A DNA stretch of 64,000 nucleotides from an uncultured Faecalibacterium sp. (GTDB lineage Bacteria; Bacillota; Clostridia; Oscillospirales; Ruminococcaceae): contig CALESJ010000022.1 of NCBI GenBank assembly GCA_937907025.1, forward strand, positions 1 to 64,000, written 5' to 3'. Below are positions 35,547 to 44,637 of this stretch, in pieces. A model generated the notes under the pieces. It was not told the DNA's origin and did no database searches. It saw only the letters and a program-made list of their open reading frames with translations. Numbering within the stretch: position 1 is the first letter of the stretch; each line of letters opens with the position of its first letter. The position numbers were made by a program, and so were the translations under genes.

Positions 35547-36463
35547 GTGAAGATATCATCAACCGCCGTCAGATCCACTGGTTCCCGGGCCATATGGCCA
35601 AGACCCTGCGCCTGATGGAAACCGAGATCCGCAACGTGGATTGCGTTTTGCAGGTGCTGGACGCCCGCATTCCGCTTTCCAGCCTGAATCCGGAAATTGA
35701 GCGCATCACCCGGGACAAGCCGCACCTGTATGTGCTGAATAAATCTGACCTGGCCGACCCGGAAATCACCAAACAGTGGCTGGCTTATTTCCGGGAAGCC
35801 GGGGCCGGCTGCCTGCCCATGGATTCCAAACAGAAAGGCAAGGCCGGCGCTGCCAAGGACCTGATCGAAAAGGAGCTGGCCGCTCTGATGGAGCGCCGCA
35901 AAGCCCGCGGCATGGTGGGGGCGCGCATCCGTGTGATGATCGTGGGCATCCCCAATGTGGGCAAGTCCACCTTCATCAACTCCTTTGCCGGCACCACCCG
36001 GGCCAAAGCGGCCAACAAACCGGGCGTGACTCGCGGCAAGCAGTGGATCACCGTAGGCAACTACGACCTGATGGACATGCCCGGCGTGCTGTGGAAGAAA
36101 TTTGATTCTCTGCAGACTGCCGCTAATCTGGCCTTCATCGGGTCCATCCGGGACGACATCCTGGACATTGAGGAACTGGCCTGCGGTTTGCTGGAAAGCG
36201 TGCGCCAGATATACCCCCAGCGTCTGCTGGAACGCTACAAGCTGGACGAAAGCGTGCTGGACCTGCCGCCTTATGATCTGCTGCAGGCCATCGGCGCCGA
36301 GCGCGGTATGCTCGTTTCCGGTGGAGAGGTGGACACCGAACGCGCCGCCCGGATGCTGGTAGGGGAGTTCCGTGCCAGCAAATGGGGCCGTATCTCGCTG
36401 GAGCGTCCGCCTCAGCGGCAGGAAATTGAATGGGAGGATGACGATGCCCCGGAAGACGATTGA
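35543..36463 (+). CDS. rbgA: ribosome biogenesis GTPase
   Basis: 306 residues with circularly permuted GTPase motifs: G4 NKSD (near residue 62) comes before G1 GIPNVGKST (near residue 135) and G3 DMPG. The start IHWFPGHMAKTLRLM is typical of RbgA/YlqF, which acts late in 50S subunit assembly. Coupled by 4-base overlap to lepB and by 20 bases to rnhB. Confidence 0.96.
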   Translation: MSEDIINRRQIHWFPGHMAKTLRLMETEIRNVDCVLQVLDARIPLSSLNPEIERITRDKPHLYVLNKSDLADPEITKQWLAYFREAGAGCLPMDSKQKGKAGAAKDLIEKELAALMERRKARGMVGARIRVMIVGIPNVGKSTFINSFAGTTRAKAANKPGVTRGKQWITVGNYDLMDMPGVLWKKFDSLQTAANLAFIGSIRDDILDIEELACGLLESVRQIYPQRLLERYKLDESVLDLPPYDLLQAIGAERGMLVSGGEVDTERAARMLVGEFRASKWGRISLERPPQRQEIEWEDDDAPEDD

Positions 36464-37067
36464 TTCCACCCTTCTGTATGAATATGACGAGGCCCTGCGC
36501 ACCGAATGCGGCGTGCTGTGTGGCGTGGATGAAGCCGGGCGCGGCCCTTTGTGCGGGCCGGTGTGCTGTGCGGCCGTTATCCTGAATCCGGAGGACCCCA
36601 TTCAGGGCGTGACCGACTCCAAAAAGCTCAGCGAAAAACGCCGGGAAGAACTGTATACCCAGATCACCGAGCGGGCGCTGGCCTGGCATGTGGAGTTTGT
36701 TTCGCCCCAGGAAATCGACGAGAAGAATATCCTGTGGGCGACCATGGCCGGCATGGCCCGCGCCGTGAATGCCCTGGAAAGCAAACCCGGGCTTGTCCTC
36801 ATCGATGGCAACCGCTGCCCGCCCGGCCTGGAAGTGCCGTCCCGGGCGGTGGTCAAGGGGGATGCCACCAGCGCGTCCATCGCGGCAGCTTCTATCCTGG
36901 CCAAGGTCAGCCGTGACCGCTACATGTGTGAGCTGGACGCGCAGTATCCCCAGTATCAGCTGGCCAAGCACAAAGGGTATCCTACCGCTTTGCATTACCA
37001 GTTGATTCAGCAGTATGGCATCCAGCCTTTCTATCGCCGCAGCTTTCTCAAAAAGCTGGGATACTGA
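36444..37067 (+). CDS. rnhB: ribonuclease HII
   Basis: 207 residues. Removes RNA from RNA-DNA hybrids. Acidic metal ligands are in GVDEAGRGPL (Asp, Glu) and LIDGN; KGDATSASIAAASILAKVSRD is the conserved central block. ATG 36444 follows GGGAGG with 6 bases; ATG 36438 is possible. Confidence 0.96.
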   Translation: MPRKTIDSTLLYEYDEALRTECGVLCGVDEAGRGPLCGPVCCAAVILNPEDPIQGVTDSKKLSEKRREELYTQITERALAWHVEFVSPQEIDEKNILWATMAGMARAVNALESKPGLVLIDGNRCPPGLEVPSRAVVKGDATSASIAAASILAKVSRDRYMCELDAQYPQYQLAKHKGYPTALHYQLIQQYGIQPFYRRSFLKKLGY

Positions 37068-37068
37068 A

Positions 37069-37431
37069 ATGGCTGCCGATAAAGAACTGGGGGCAAAAGG
37101 GGAAGCCATTGCCGCCAAATACTACCAACAGAACGGGTATCTGCTCCTGAACCACAACTATCGCACCCGGATGGGGGAACTGGACCTGATTCTGTATAAA
37201 GACGGCGGTATCGTGTTTGCTGAAGTCAAAACGCGGACCGATACCCGCAAAGCCGCTCCGGCCGAAGCGGTGGGCGTGCACAAACAGCGCTGCCTGATTG
37301 CGGCCGCACAGTTGTATCTCCAGCGCAGCCCCTATGCGGAGGCGCCTGCCCGATTCGATGTGGTCGAAGTGACCCCGTCGGAACACGGCTGGCAGGTGCA
37401 CTGCATCCGGGATGCATTTCAAATATCATAG
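37069..37431 (+). CDS. yraN: YraN/UPF0102 endonuclease-like protein
   Basis: 120 residues, UPF0102 family with a restriction-endonuclease-like fold. Shows GAKGEAIAAKYYQQNGY, then GELDLI and FAEVKTR, the D-ExK nuclease motif. The nuclease role is inferred. Starts one base after the rnhB stop. Confidence 0.93.
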   Translation: MAADKELGAKGEAIAAKYYQQNGYLLLNHNYRTRMGELDLILYKDGGIVFAEVKTRTDTRKAAPAEAVGVHKQRCLIAAAQLYLQRSPYAEAPARFDVVEVTPSEHGWQVHCIRDAFQIS

Positions 37432-37449
37432 AGAAAAGGGGAAAGAACC

Positions 37450-38898
37450 ATGCAGTATCAAAGCACACGAAACCATGCGACCGTTGTAAGCTCCTCGGAA
37501 GCCATCGTGCGCGGGCTGACGCCGGACGGCGGGCTGTTCGTGCCGCAGGCTTTCCCTGCGGCGGATCTGGAAGGCTGGAAGGACCTCTCGTATCCTGAAC
37601 TGGCTGCCAAGGTCCTGGAACTGTATCTGACCGATTACGACCCTGCTTTTCTGCGCCGCGCCGCCCATGAGGCATACGGTGAAGCATTCGGCGGTAAGGC
37701 CGGGTATGTGCAGAAGGTGGCGGACGGCCTGTTCTCCCTGGAACTGTGGCATGGCCCCACCAGTGCATTCAAGGATTACGCCCTGCAGCTGATGCCCAAA
37801 CTGCTGGTGCAGGCCAAGAAGAATCTGGGCCGCACCGAGCACACCCGCATTCTGGTGGCCACGTCCGGCGATACCGGCAAGGCCGCCCTGGCCGGGTATG
37901 CGGGACTGGATGGCATTGACATCGCGGTGTTCTACCCCAATGACGGCACCAGCGAGATCCAGCGCCTGCAGATGGCCACCCAGACCGGCGACAACGTGGC
38001 TGTGTATGCAGTCAAGGGCAACTTTGACGATGCCCAAACCGGTGTCAAGAAGGTGTTCGGCGACGAATCTGTGGCTGAAGAACTGGCCGCCCGGGATATC
38101 CGCCTGTCCAGCGCCAATTCCATCAACTGGGGCCGCCTGGCGCCGCAGATCGTTTACTACTTCTATGCCTATTTCCGTCTGGCCGAACAGGGAGCCGTGG
38201 AGTGGGGCAAGCCGGTGGACTTCTGTGTGCCTACCGGCAACTTCGGCGATATCCTGGCCGGCTACTATGCCAAGCGCATGGGGCTGCCGGTGGGCCGTCT
38301 GGTCTGTGCTTCCAACCGCAACAACGTCCTGACTGATTTCATCAATACCGGCGTGTATGACAAACGGCGGGAGTTTTACAAAACCACTTCGCCTTCCATG
38401 GATATCCTGATTTCCAGCAATCTGGAACGCCTGCTGTATCATGTGACCGAGAACGATACGGAGGTGGCCGGCTGGATGCAGGAGCTGAACACTACTGGTA
38501 TGTATAAAGTGGAAGAGGCCACCCTGTCCGCTATCCGTGCCAGCTTCGACTGCGGCTGTGCCGGGGATGAGGAGGCCGCCGCCCAGATTCATACCTGCTT
38601 TACCGAAGATCATTACCTGTGCGACCCGCATACGGCGGTTGCGTTCCGCGTGGCGGAGCAGCACCGCACCGATGCGCCCATGGTGGTACTTTCCACGGCC
38701 AGCCCCTTCAAGTTCCCGCGGGATGTGCTGGCTGCCCTGAGCGAACCGGTTCCCGAAAGTGATTTTGCTGCCATGAAGCAGCTGACCGCCCGCACCGGCT
38801 GCGAAGCCCCCGCCGCTCTGGCGGCGCTGGAAACCCTGCCGGTCCGCTTTGACACGGTCATCACGCCGGATGGCATCCGTGCGGCCGCACTGAAATAA
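37450..38898 (+). CDS. thrC: threonine synthase
   Basis: 482 residues. PLP enzyme converting O-phosphohomoserine to threonine. The PLP lysine lies in HGPTSAFKDYALQ (near residue 110), the phosphate-binding region in ATSGDTGKAALAG, and FCVPTGNFGDILAG is also conserved. AAAGGGGAAAG precedes the ATG. Shares its aspartate-derived precursors with the dap genes at the end of the window. Confidence 0.95.
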   Translation: MQYQSTRNHATVVSSSEAIVRGLTPDGGLFVPQAFPAADLEGWKDLSYPELAAKVLELYLTDYDPAFLRRAAHEAYGEAFGGKAGYVQKVADGLFSLELWHGPTSAFKDYALQLMPKLLVQAKKNLGRTEHTRILVATSGDTGKAALAGYAGLDGIDIAVFYPNDGTSEIQRLQMATQTGDNVAVYAVKGNFDDAQTGVKKVFGDESVAEELAARDIRLSSANSINWGRLAPQIVYYFYAYFRLAEQGAVEWGKPVDFCVPTGNFGDILAGYYAKRMGLPVGRLVCASNRNNVLTDFINTGVYDKRREFYKTTSPSMDILISSNLERLLYHVTENDTEVAGWMQELNTTGMYKVEEATLSAIRASFDCGCAGDEEAAAQIHTCFTEDHYLCDPHTAVAFRVAEQHRTDAPMVVLSTASPFKFPRDVLAALSEPVPESDFAAMKQLTARTGCEAPAALAALETLPVRFDTVITPDGIRAAALK

Positions 38899-38914
38899 AG
38901 ACAAAGGAAACACT

Positions 38915-39601
38915 ATGGCGATTTTTGCAATCGGGGATCTGCACCTTTCCCTGGGCGGTGACAAGCCGATGGATGTTTTCCCCGGCTGGGAAGGATACCT
39001 GCCCAAGCTGGAAACAAAATGGCGCACCCTGATTCAGGACACCGACACGGTGATTTTGGCGGGGGATACCTCCTGGGCCATGCACCTGCAGGACACAAAA
39101 ACGGATTTTGATTTTCTGCAGACCCTGCCCGGACAAAAATGGATGCTGAAAGGCAATCATGATTACTGGTGGACCACTGCCCGCAAGATGGAAACCTACA
39201 TTGCTGCCAACGGATGGGACACTTTGCACATCCTGCACAACAACTGCTGTGTTGTGGGCGGACGAGCCCTGTGCGGCTCCCGTGGCTGGCCTTTTGACGA
39301 TGCCGCTGCCCAGAGTGCCAAGATCATGTCCCGGGAGGCCGGCCGCCTTGACCTGTCCCTGGCAGCCGGAGCGGAAGCGGAAGAGCGCATTGCGTTTTTG
39401 CATTATCCGCCGGTTTTCGGCAATGCCTGTGCCAGAGAACTGGTGGATGTTCTGCAGGCCCATGGCGTGCAGCAATGCTTTTACGGACACCTGCACGGCA
39501 AAGCCATCCGGTACGCGGTGCAAGGGGAACGGGAAGGCATCCATTATAAGCTGATTTCGGCCGATGGCCTCGCTTTTTGCCCGTATAAGGTCTGTGATTG
39601 A
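38915..39601 (+). CDS. calcineurin-like metallophosphoesterase
   Basis: 228 residues. All metal motifs are present: IGDLHLS (7-13), AGDTSWAM, GNHDYWW, FLHYPP and YGHLHG. Members of this clostridial group are uncharacterised phosphoesterases. It follows thrC by 16 bases and ends at a terminator, so it is probably in the same transcript. Confidence 0.88.
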   Translation: MAIFAIGDLHLSLGGDKPMDVFPGWEGYLPKLETKWRTLIQDTDTVILAGDTSWAMHLQDTKTDFDFLQTLPGQKWMLKGNHDYWWTTARKMETYIAANGWDTLHILHNNCCVVGGRALCGSRGWPFDDAAAQSAKIMSREAGRLDLSLAAGAEAEERIAFLHYPPVFGNACARELVDVLQAHGVQQCFYGHLHGKAIRYAVQGEREGIHYKLISADGLAFCPYKVCD

Positions 39602-39603
39602 GA

Positions 39604-39629
39604 TTTTTTTGCCTTTGCAGGCAAAAAAA
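39604..39629. terminator. terminator before tig
   Basis: T7-GCCT-TTGC-AGGC-A7. The GC core is short but symmetric T runs flank both sides; it may act in both directions. Confidence 0.6.
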
Positions 39630-39641
39630 TTCAAAAGATAC

Positions 39642-39670
39642 TGGTATTCTGCGCCGCAGCATGCTATAAT
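39642..39670 (+). promoter_or_regulatory. tig promoter
   Basis: Extended -10 TGC-TATAAT (TATAAT at 39665-39670) with a weak TGGTAT -35 at 39642-39647, 17-base spacing. Confidence 0.7.
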
Positions 39671-39701
39671 CAATTGTATTTCTATGTTTGGAGGACTACA
39701 A

Positions 39702-41015
39702 ATGAACCTGATTTCTTGTGAAAAACTGGAAAAGAGCATGGTTGAGCTTCAGTTCTCGATCGATGCCGATACCTTCAAAAATGCCGTTGCCGCCGCGTTC
39801 AAGCGCGAAAGCAAGAAGTACAGCGTTCCCGGCTTCCGCAAGGGCAAGGCTCCTCGCGCGATGATCGAGAAGATGTACGGCGCTGACATCTTCCACTATG
39901 ATGCCATCAACGACCTGTTCCCCGAAGCCTACGAGGCTGCCGTCAAGGAAGCCAAGATCGAGGTTGTGGGCCGTCCTGACCCCGAGGTCGTTTCCATGTC
40001 CGAGGCCGAGGGCGCTACCCTGAAGGTCAAGGTCGCTGTCAAGCCGGAAGTCACCCTGGGCGACTACGCCGGTTTAAATGTCACCAAGAAGGTCAAGACT
40101 GTTGACGAGTCCCTGGTTGACGCCGAGATCAAGCGCATGCAGGACCGCAACGGCCGTCTGCTGACCCGTGAGGGCGCTGCCGAGAACGGTGACACCGTGG
40201 ATATCGATTTCGAGGGCTTCGTCGATGGCGTTGCTTTCGAGGGCGGCAAGGCTGAGCACTACTCTCTGGTGCTGGGCAGCGGCTCCTTCATCCCCGGCTT
40301 TGAAGATCAGGTCGTCGGCCATTCCGCCGGTGAAGAGTTTGACGTCAACGTCAAGTTCCCCGAGCAGTATCAGGCTGAAGAGCTGGCCGGCAAGGACGCT
40401 ACCTTCAAGATCAAGCTGCATGAAGTCAAGTACAAGGAGCTGCCGGAGCTGGATGACGACTTTGCCAAGGACGTCAGCGAGTACGACACTCTGGATGAGC
40501 TGAAGGCTTCCATCCGCAAGAACATTGAAGAGAACAACCAGAAGCAGGCTGATCAGCAGGTGGAGAACGACCTGATCGAGCAGGTCGTCAACAACATGAC
40601 CGCCGAGATTCCGCAGGCTATGTACGATGCCCGCGTGGATGAGCTGGTTCAGGACTTCCAGTACCGCATTGCTCAGCAGGGTCTGAAGCTGGAGCAGTAT
40701 CTGCAGTACATGGGCATGGATATGGACACCTTCAAGGGCCAGTTCCAGGAACAGGCTGAGAAGCAGGTCAAGATGCGCCTGGCCATGGAAGCCATCGTTG
40801 CCAAGGAAGGCATCGAAGCTTCCGATGATGAGTTCAACGCCGAAGTCAAGCGTATTGCCGATGCCTACAAGATGGAAGAGGACAAGGTCCGCTCCATCGT
40901 GGACGAGGCTGCCGTCAAGGCTGACCTGGCTGTGAACAAGGCCATTGACCTGGTCAAGGAGAAGGCCAACATCACCACCGAAACCGTGGAACCCGCTGCG
41001 GAAACCAAGGAATAA
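39702..41015 (+). CDS. tig: trigger factor
   Basis: 437 residues. Ribosome-bound chaperone. The ribosome-binding part carries the GFRKGKAPRAMIEKMYG signature (near residue 44), the FKBP-type prolyl isomerase domain spans about 155-235 (GDTVDIDFEGFVDG, FIPGFEDQVVGH), and the C-terminal substrate-binding arms are mostly helical. ATG 39702 follows TTGGAGG. Followed by clpP and clpX in the usual bacterial order. Confidence 0.96.
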   Translation: MNLISCEKLEKSMVELQFSIDADTFKNAVAAAFKRESKKYSVPGFRKGKAPRAMIEKMYGADIFHYDAINDLFPEAYEAAVKEAKIEVVGRPDPEVVSMSEAEGATLKVKVAVKPEVTLGDYAGLNVTKKVKTVDESLVDAEIKRMQDRNGRLLTREGAAENGDTVDIDFEGFVDGVAFEGGKAEHYSLVLGSGSFIPGFEDQVVGHSAGEEFDVNVKFPEQYQAEELAGKDATFKIKLHEVKYKELPELDDDFAKDVSEYDTLDELKASIRKNIEENNQKQADQQVENDLIEQVVNNMTAEIPQAMYDARVDELVQDFQYRIAQQGLKLEQYLQYMGMDMDTFKGQFQEQAEKQVKMRLAMEAIVAKEGIEASDDEFNAEVKRIADAYKMEEDKVRSIVDEAAVKADLAVNKAIDLVKEKANITTETVEPAAETKE

Positions 41016-41025
41016 TAAACATTGC

Positions 41026-41061
41026 GACCGATACGGTGCCGCTGCCGCCGTATCGGTCGGT
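41026..41061 (+). terminator. hairpin after tig
   Basis: GACCGATACGG (41026-41036) pairs with CCGTATCGGTC (41048-41058). The T run after it is weak, so it may be a partial terminator or an RNA-stabilising end. Confidence 0.55.
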
Positions 41062-41067
41062 TTATCA

Positions 41068-41087
41068 CATGGGGAAATTTCCCCATG
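41068..41087. promoter_or_regulatory. 20-bp perfect palindrome before clpP
   Basis: CATGGGGAAA and its exact complement TTTCCCCATG are directly abutted, 42 bases before the clpP start. It could be a dimeric repressor site or an RNA hairpin. It does not match the CtsR or CIRCE consensus. Confidence 0.55.
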
Positions 41088-41129
41088 GCAGCCAAATACC
41101 AATAAATTGATTTACGGGAGGGAACTTGC

Positions 41130-41720
41130 ATGAGTTTGGTACCTTACGTCGTCGAACAGACCGCGCGCGGAGAGCGCAGCTATGATATCTTTTCCCGCCT
41201 GCTCAATGATCGCATCATTGTGCTGAGCGAGGACGTCAACCCCACTTCGGCCAGCGTGGTCATTGCACAGCTGCTGTATCTGGAAGGGCAGGACCCCGAA
41301 AAGGATATCAGCTTCTACATCAACAGCCCGGGCGGTTCCATCTCGGACGGCATGGCCATCCACGACACCATGAAGTATATCAAGTGTGACGTGTCCACCA
41401 TCTGCGTGGGTATGGCTGCTTCCATGGGCGCTTTCCTGCTGTCCAGCGGCACCAAGGGTAAGCGTTTTGCCCTGCCCAACTCGGAGATCCTGATTCACCA
41501 GCCGCTCATCGGCGGCAATGGTCTGTCCGGTCAGGCCACCGATATCAAGATCCACGCTGACCATATCGTGCAGATCAAGGCCAAGCTCAACGGTCTGATC
41601 AGTGAGTATACCGGTCAGCCGCTGGAAGTCGTGGAGCGCGATACCGAGCGCGATAATTATATGACCGCGCAGCAGGCCAAGGAGTACGGCCTGATCGACG
41701 AGATCATCTCCAAACACTAA
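41130..41720 (+). CDS. clpP: ATP-dependent Clp protease proteolytic subunit
   Basis: 196 residues, standard ClpP. Catalytic Ser near residue 98 in GMAASMGAF, His near 123 in LIHQPL, Asp in the RDTERDNYM region. Forms the tetradecamer that degrades proteins fed by ClpX, including tmRNA-tagged ones. GGGAGGG precedes the ATG. Confidence 0.98.
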   Translation: MSLVPYVVEQTARGERSYDIFSRLLNDRIIVLSEDVNPTSASVVIAQLLYLEGQDPEKDISFYINSPGGSISDGMAIHDTMKYIKCDVSTICVGMAASMGAFLLSSGTKGKRFALPNSEILIHQPLIGGNGLSGQATDIKIHADHIVQIKAKLNGLISEYTGQPLEVVERDTERDNYMTAQQAKEYGLIDEIISKH

Positions 41721-41735
41721 CCACGGGGGAAGGAA

Positions 41736-43082
41736 ATGGCAAATTCGATTTCCGGAAAAGACGGAAAGGATCGCGAACTGATCTGCAGCTTTTGCGGCCG
41801 TTCGCAGAAACAGGTCGAACAGCTGATCATCGGTCCCGGCGTCAATATCTGCAAAGATTGCATTGATATGTGTTACAATGCCCTGTATAAGGACGAGGAT
41901 ATGGCTCCGCCGCCGCCCCGCGCCACGGCCCAGCGCCGTTCTGCGGCTGCGCGTCCGCGCCACAACATCGACCCCTTGCAGGACATCAACATCATGACCC
42001 CGGCCGAAATCAAGGCCGGTCTGGATCAGTATGTCATCGGGCAGGATGAAACCAAAAAGGTTCTGGCTGTTTCGGTGTACAACCATTACAAGCGGATTCT
42101 GTCCGGGCAGGAAAGCGATGTGGAACTGCAGAAGTCCAATGTCCTGATGCTGGGCCCTTCCGGTACCGGCAAGACCCTGCTGGCACAGACCCTGGCCAAG
42201 ATGCTGGGTGTGCCGTTCGCCATCGCGGATGCTACCACCCTGACCGAAGCCGGCTATGTGGGCGAGGACGTGGAGAACATCCTGCTCAAGCTGATTCAGG
42301 CTGCGGACTTTGACATTCCCAAGGCGGAAGTCGGCATTATCTATGTGGACGAGATCGACAAGATCACCCGCAAGAGCGAAAACCCCTCCATCACCCGCGA
42401 CGTGGGCGGTGAAGGCGTGCAGCAGGCCCTGCTGAAGATTCTGGAAGGAACCGTCAGCAATGTGCCGCCTCAGGGCGGCCGCAAGCACCCGCAGCAGGAG
42501 TTCATCCAGATCAACACCAAGAACATCCTGTTCATCTGTGGCGGTGCCTTTGATGGCCTGGAAAAGCTGATTCAGAAGCGCACCGACACTTCGTCCCTGG
42601 GCTTCGGCAGCCAGCTGCGCACCAATCTGGACCAGGACGAAACCCGCCAGAAGCTGCTGCGCAAGGTTGAGCCGGATGATCTGGTCAAGTTTGGCCTGAT
42701 TCCCGAACTCATCGGTCGCCTGCCTGTGGTGACGGTTCTGGACCCCCTGGACGAGGAAGCCCTGGTCCGGGTCCTGACCGAGCCCAAGAACAGCATCGTC
42801 CGCCAGTACAAGGAACTGCTTGGGCTGGACAACGCCGAGCTGGTCTTTACCGACGCGGCGCTGCATGCCATCGCCAAGAAGACCATCGAGCGCAAGAGCG
42901 GCGCCCGTGGCCTGCGCAGTGTGGTGGAAGAACTGCTGATTCCCATCATGTATGATATCCCGTCCGACCCGACCATTATCCGGGTCACCATTGACGAGGA
43001 TACCGTCAACGGCGGCAAGCCGCATCTGGATTACGGTGCGGTGCGCCAGCGCTATAAAAATCAGAATCTTTCGCTGACCTGA
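41736..43082 (+). CDS. clpX: ATP-dependent Clp protease ATP-binding subunit
   Basis: 448 residues. The N-terminal zinc domain has CSFCGRS and CKDCIDMC (residues about 15-46); the AAA+ domain has Walker A GPSGTGKT near 140 and Walker B IIYVDEIDKI, plus sensor and RKSGARGLRS segments. Unfolds substrates for ClpP. It lies 15 bases after clpP in one transcript. Confidence 0.98.
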   Translation: MANSISGKDGKDRELICSFCGRSQKQVEQLIIGPGVNICKDCIDMCYNALYKDEDMAPPPPRATAQRRSAAARPRHNIDPLQDINIMTPAEIKAGLDQYVIGQDETKKVLAVSVYNHYKRILSGQESDVELQKSNVLMLGPSGTGKTLLAQTLAKMLGVPFAIADATTLTEAGYVGEDVENILLKLIQAADFDIPKAEVGIIYVDEIDKITRKSENPSITRDVGGEGVQQALLKILEGTVSNVPPQGGRKHPQQEFIQINTKNILFICGGAFDGLEKLIQKRTDTSSLGFGSQLRTNLDQDETRQKLLRKVEPDDLVKFGLIPELIGRLPVVTVLDPLDEEALVRVLTEPKNSIVRQYKELLGLDNAELVFTDAALHAIAKKTIERKSGARGLRSVVEELLIPIMYDIPSDPTIIRVTIDEDTVNGGKPHLDYGAVRQRYKNQNLSLT

Positions 43083-43087
43083 TATAC

Positions 43088-43126
43088 AGCGGCGGTCTGC
43101 CCTTTCCGGCGGACCGCCGCTTTTTA
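43088..43126 (+). terminator. clpX terminator
   Basis: AGCGGCGGTCTGCC pairs with GGCGGACCGCCGCT, followed by T5. Confidence 0.92.
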
Positions 43127-43161
43127 TATCCATATCGAAAAATCGAAAAAGGAGAATCCCG

Positions 43162-44061
43162 ATGTCCCATTGTAAAGTGGCGCTTCTTCAGCTGCATGCC
43201 GGAAAAACACTGGAAGAAAACCAACAAATCGGTCTGGATGCCTGCCGCCGTGCCAAATCCCTGGGGGCAGACCTGGCTCTGTTCCCGGAAATGTGGAGCA
43301 CAGGGTATACAATTCCGCAGGACCGGGACCTGCTCCGGGCAAATGCCATTCCGGCAGGCCATCCCTTTCTCCGTGCATTCGCAGACTGTGCCCGGGAACT
43401 GGATATGGCAGTGGCAGTGACCTGCCTGGAAAAGGACATCCCTCAGCCAAAGAATTCTCTGTTTGTGTATGACCGGCACGGCGCTCTCGTTTTGCACTAC
43501 GCCAAAGTGCACACCTGCGATTTCGGAGAGGAAGCCTGCCTGGGGCGGGGCGATGACTTTTATACAGCGGAATTGGATACGGGAAAAGGGACCGTGCGCA
43601 TCGGTGCCATGATCTGCTATGACCGGGAATTCCCGGAAAGTGCCCGCATCCTGATGCTGCAGGGGGCGGAAATCGTTCTGGTTCCCAATGCCTGTCCCAT
43701 GGAGATCAACCGGCTGTCCCAGCTGCGCGCCCGTGCCTATGAAAACATGATGGGGATTGCCACCTGCAACTATCCGGCCGGGCACCCTGACTGCAACGGG
43801 CATTCTTCCGCCTTTGACGGTGTTGCGTATCTGCCGGAGCTGACCGGCTCCCGGGACACCTGTTTGGTGGAAGCCGGCGAGGCAGAGGGTATTTACCTTG
43901 CCGATTTTGATATGGATATGCTTCGTTCCTACCGGGCAACCGAGGTCCACGGCAATGCCTACCGCCGACCGGAATGTTACAGCCTTTTGCTGGATCAGAG
44001 GGTAGAACCGCCGTTTATCCGCTCTGATCGACGGTCTTGTAACGGAAACCAGAACCTTTAA
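43162..44061 (+). CDS. carbon-nitrogen hydrolase (nitrilase family)
   Basis: 299 residues. The catalytic triad is visible: Glu in LFPEMW, Lys in YAKVHTC and Cys in AMICYDREFPES. Similar single-domain enzymes act on N-carbamoyl or omega-amide substrates; the exact one cannot be told. AAAGGAG precedes the ATG. Its own terminator follows, so it is a single-gene unit between clpX and groES. Confidence 0.88.
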   Translation: MSHCKVALLQLHAGKTLEENQQIGLDACRRAKSLGADLALFPEMWSTGYTIPQDRDLLRANAIPAGHPFLRAFADCARELDMAVAVTCLEKDIPQPKNSLFVYDRHGALVLHYAKVHTCDFGEEACLGRGDDFYTAELDTGKGTVRIGAMICYDREFPESARILMLQGAEIVLVPNACPMEINRLSQLRARAYENMMGIATCNYPAGHPDCNGHSSAFDGVAYLPELTGSRDTCLVEAGEAEGIYLADFDMDMLRSYRATEVHGNAYRRPECYSLLLDQRVEPPFIRSDRRSCNGNQNL

Positions 44062-44066
44062 GTCGG

Positions 44067-44107
44067 CGGCTGCCGGACTGCTAAACCGCACTCCGACAGC
44101 CGTTTTG
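44067..44107 (+). terminator. nitrilase gene terminator
   Basis: CGGCTGCCGGA pairs with TCCGACAGCCG with one unpaired base, followed by T4. Confidence 0.72.
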
Positions 44108-44213
44108 CCAATTTCTGCACCGTTTCCGCTGCTTCTGTACCGAAAAGGCTGAAAATAATAATTCGATACAACGAAAATAAAGGCTGTTCACAAAAATTTT
44201 ATACTTAGGATAC

Positions 44214-44242
44214 TTGATTTTTGACAGGCAAGTGGCTACAAT
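44214..44242 (+). promoter_or_regulatory. groES-groEL promoter
   Basis: TTGATT at 44214-44219, a 17-base spacer and TACAAT at 44237-44242. A TTGACA at 44221 with TATATT at 44242 is an alternative with a short 15-base spacer. Confidence 0.65.
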
Positions 44243-44246
44243 ATAT

Positions 44247-44273
44247 TTAGCACTCAGGAGAAATGAGTGCTAA
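44247..44273. promoter_or_regulatory. CIRCE operator
   Basis: TTAGCACTC, 9 bases, GAGTGCTAA: a perfect CIRCE element, the binding site of the HrcA heat-shock repressor. It starts just after the -10 box. hrcA is not in this window. Confidence 0.97.
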
Positions 44274-44321
44274 AAGATAAAATCAATGAAGACATTTAAT
44301 TATAAGGGAGGATATTTCACC

Positions 44322-44606
44322 ATGAAAATCAAACCTCTGGCAGACCGGGTTGTTATTAAGCTGGTCGAAGAAGAAGAAACCACCAAGGGCGGCCTGATCC
44401 TGACTGGCTCCGCCAAGGAAAAGCCGCAGGTTGCTGAAGTCCTGGCTGTTGGCCCGGGCGGCAATGTGGATGGCAAGGAAGTCGAAATGATCGTCAAGGT
44501 CGGCGACAAGGTCCTGACCAGCAAGTACTCCGGCACTGAGGTCAAGGTCGATGGCGAAGAATGCACCATCGTCCGCCAGAGCGACATTCTGGCCATTGTG
44601 GAATAA
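44322..44606 (+). CDS. groES: co-chaperonin GroES
   Basis: 94 residues. Seven-fold cap of GroEL. Shows IKPLADRVVIK, the mobile loop EEETTKGGLILTGSAKEKPQ and the GDKVLTSKYSGTEVK block. ATG 44322 after GGGAGGA; an upstream in-frame ATG at 44286 lacks support. Controlled by CIRCE. Confidence 0.98.
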   Translation: MKIKPLADRVVIKLVEEEETTKGGLILTGSAKEKPQVAEVLAVGPGGNVDGKEVEMIVKVGDKVLTSKYSGTEVKVDGEECTIVRQSDILAIVE

Positions 44607-44637
44607 TCACGCTGCATAAGGTAAGGAGAGATATACT

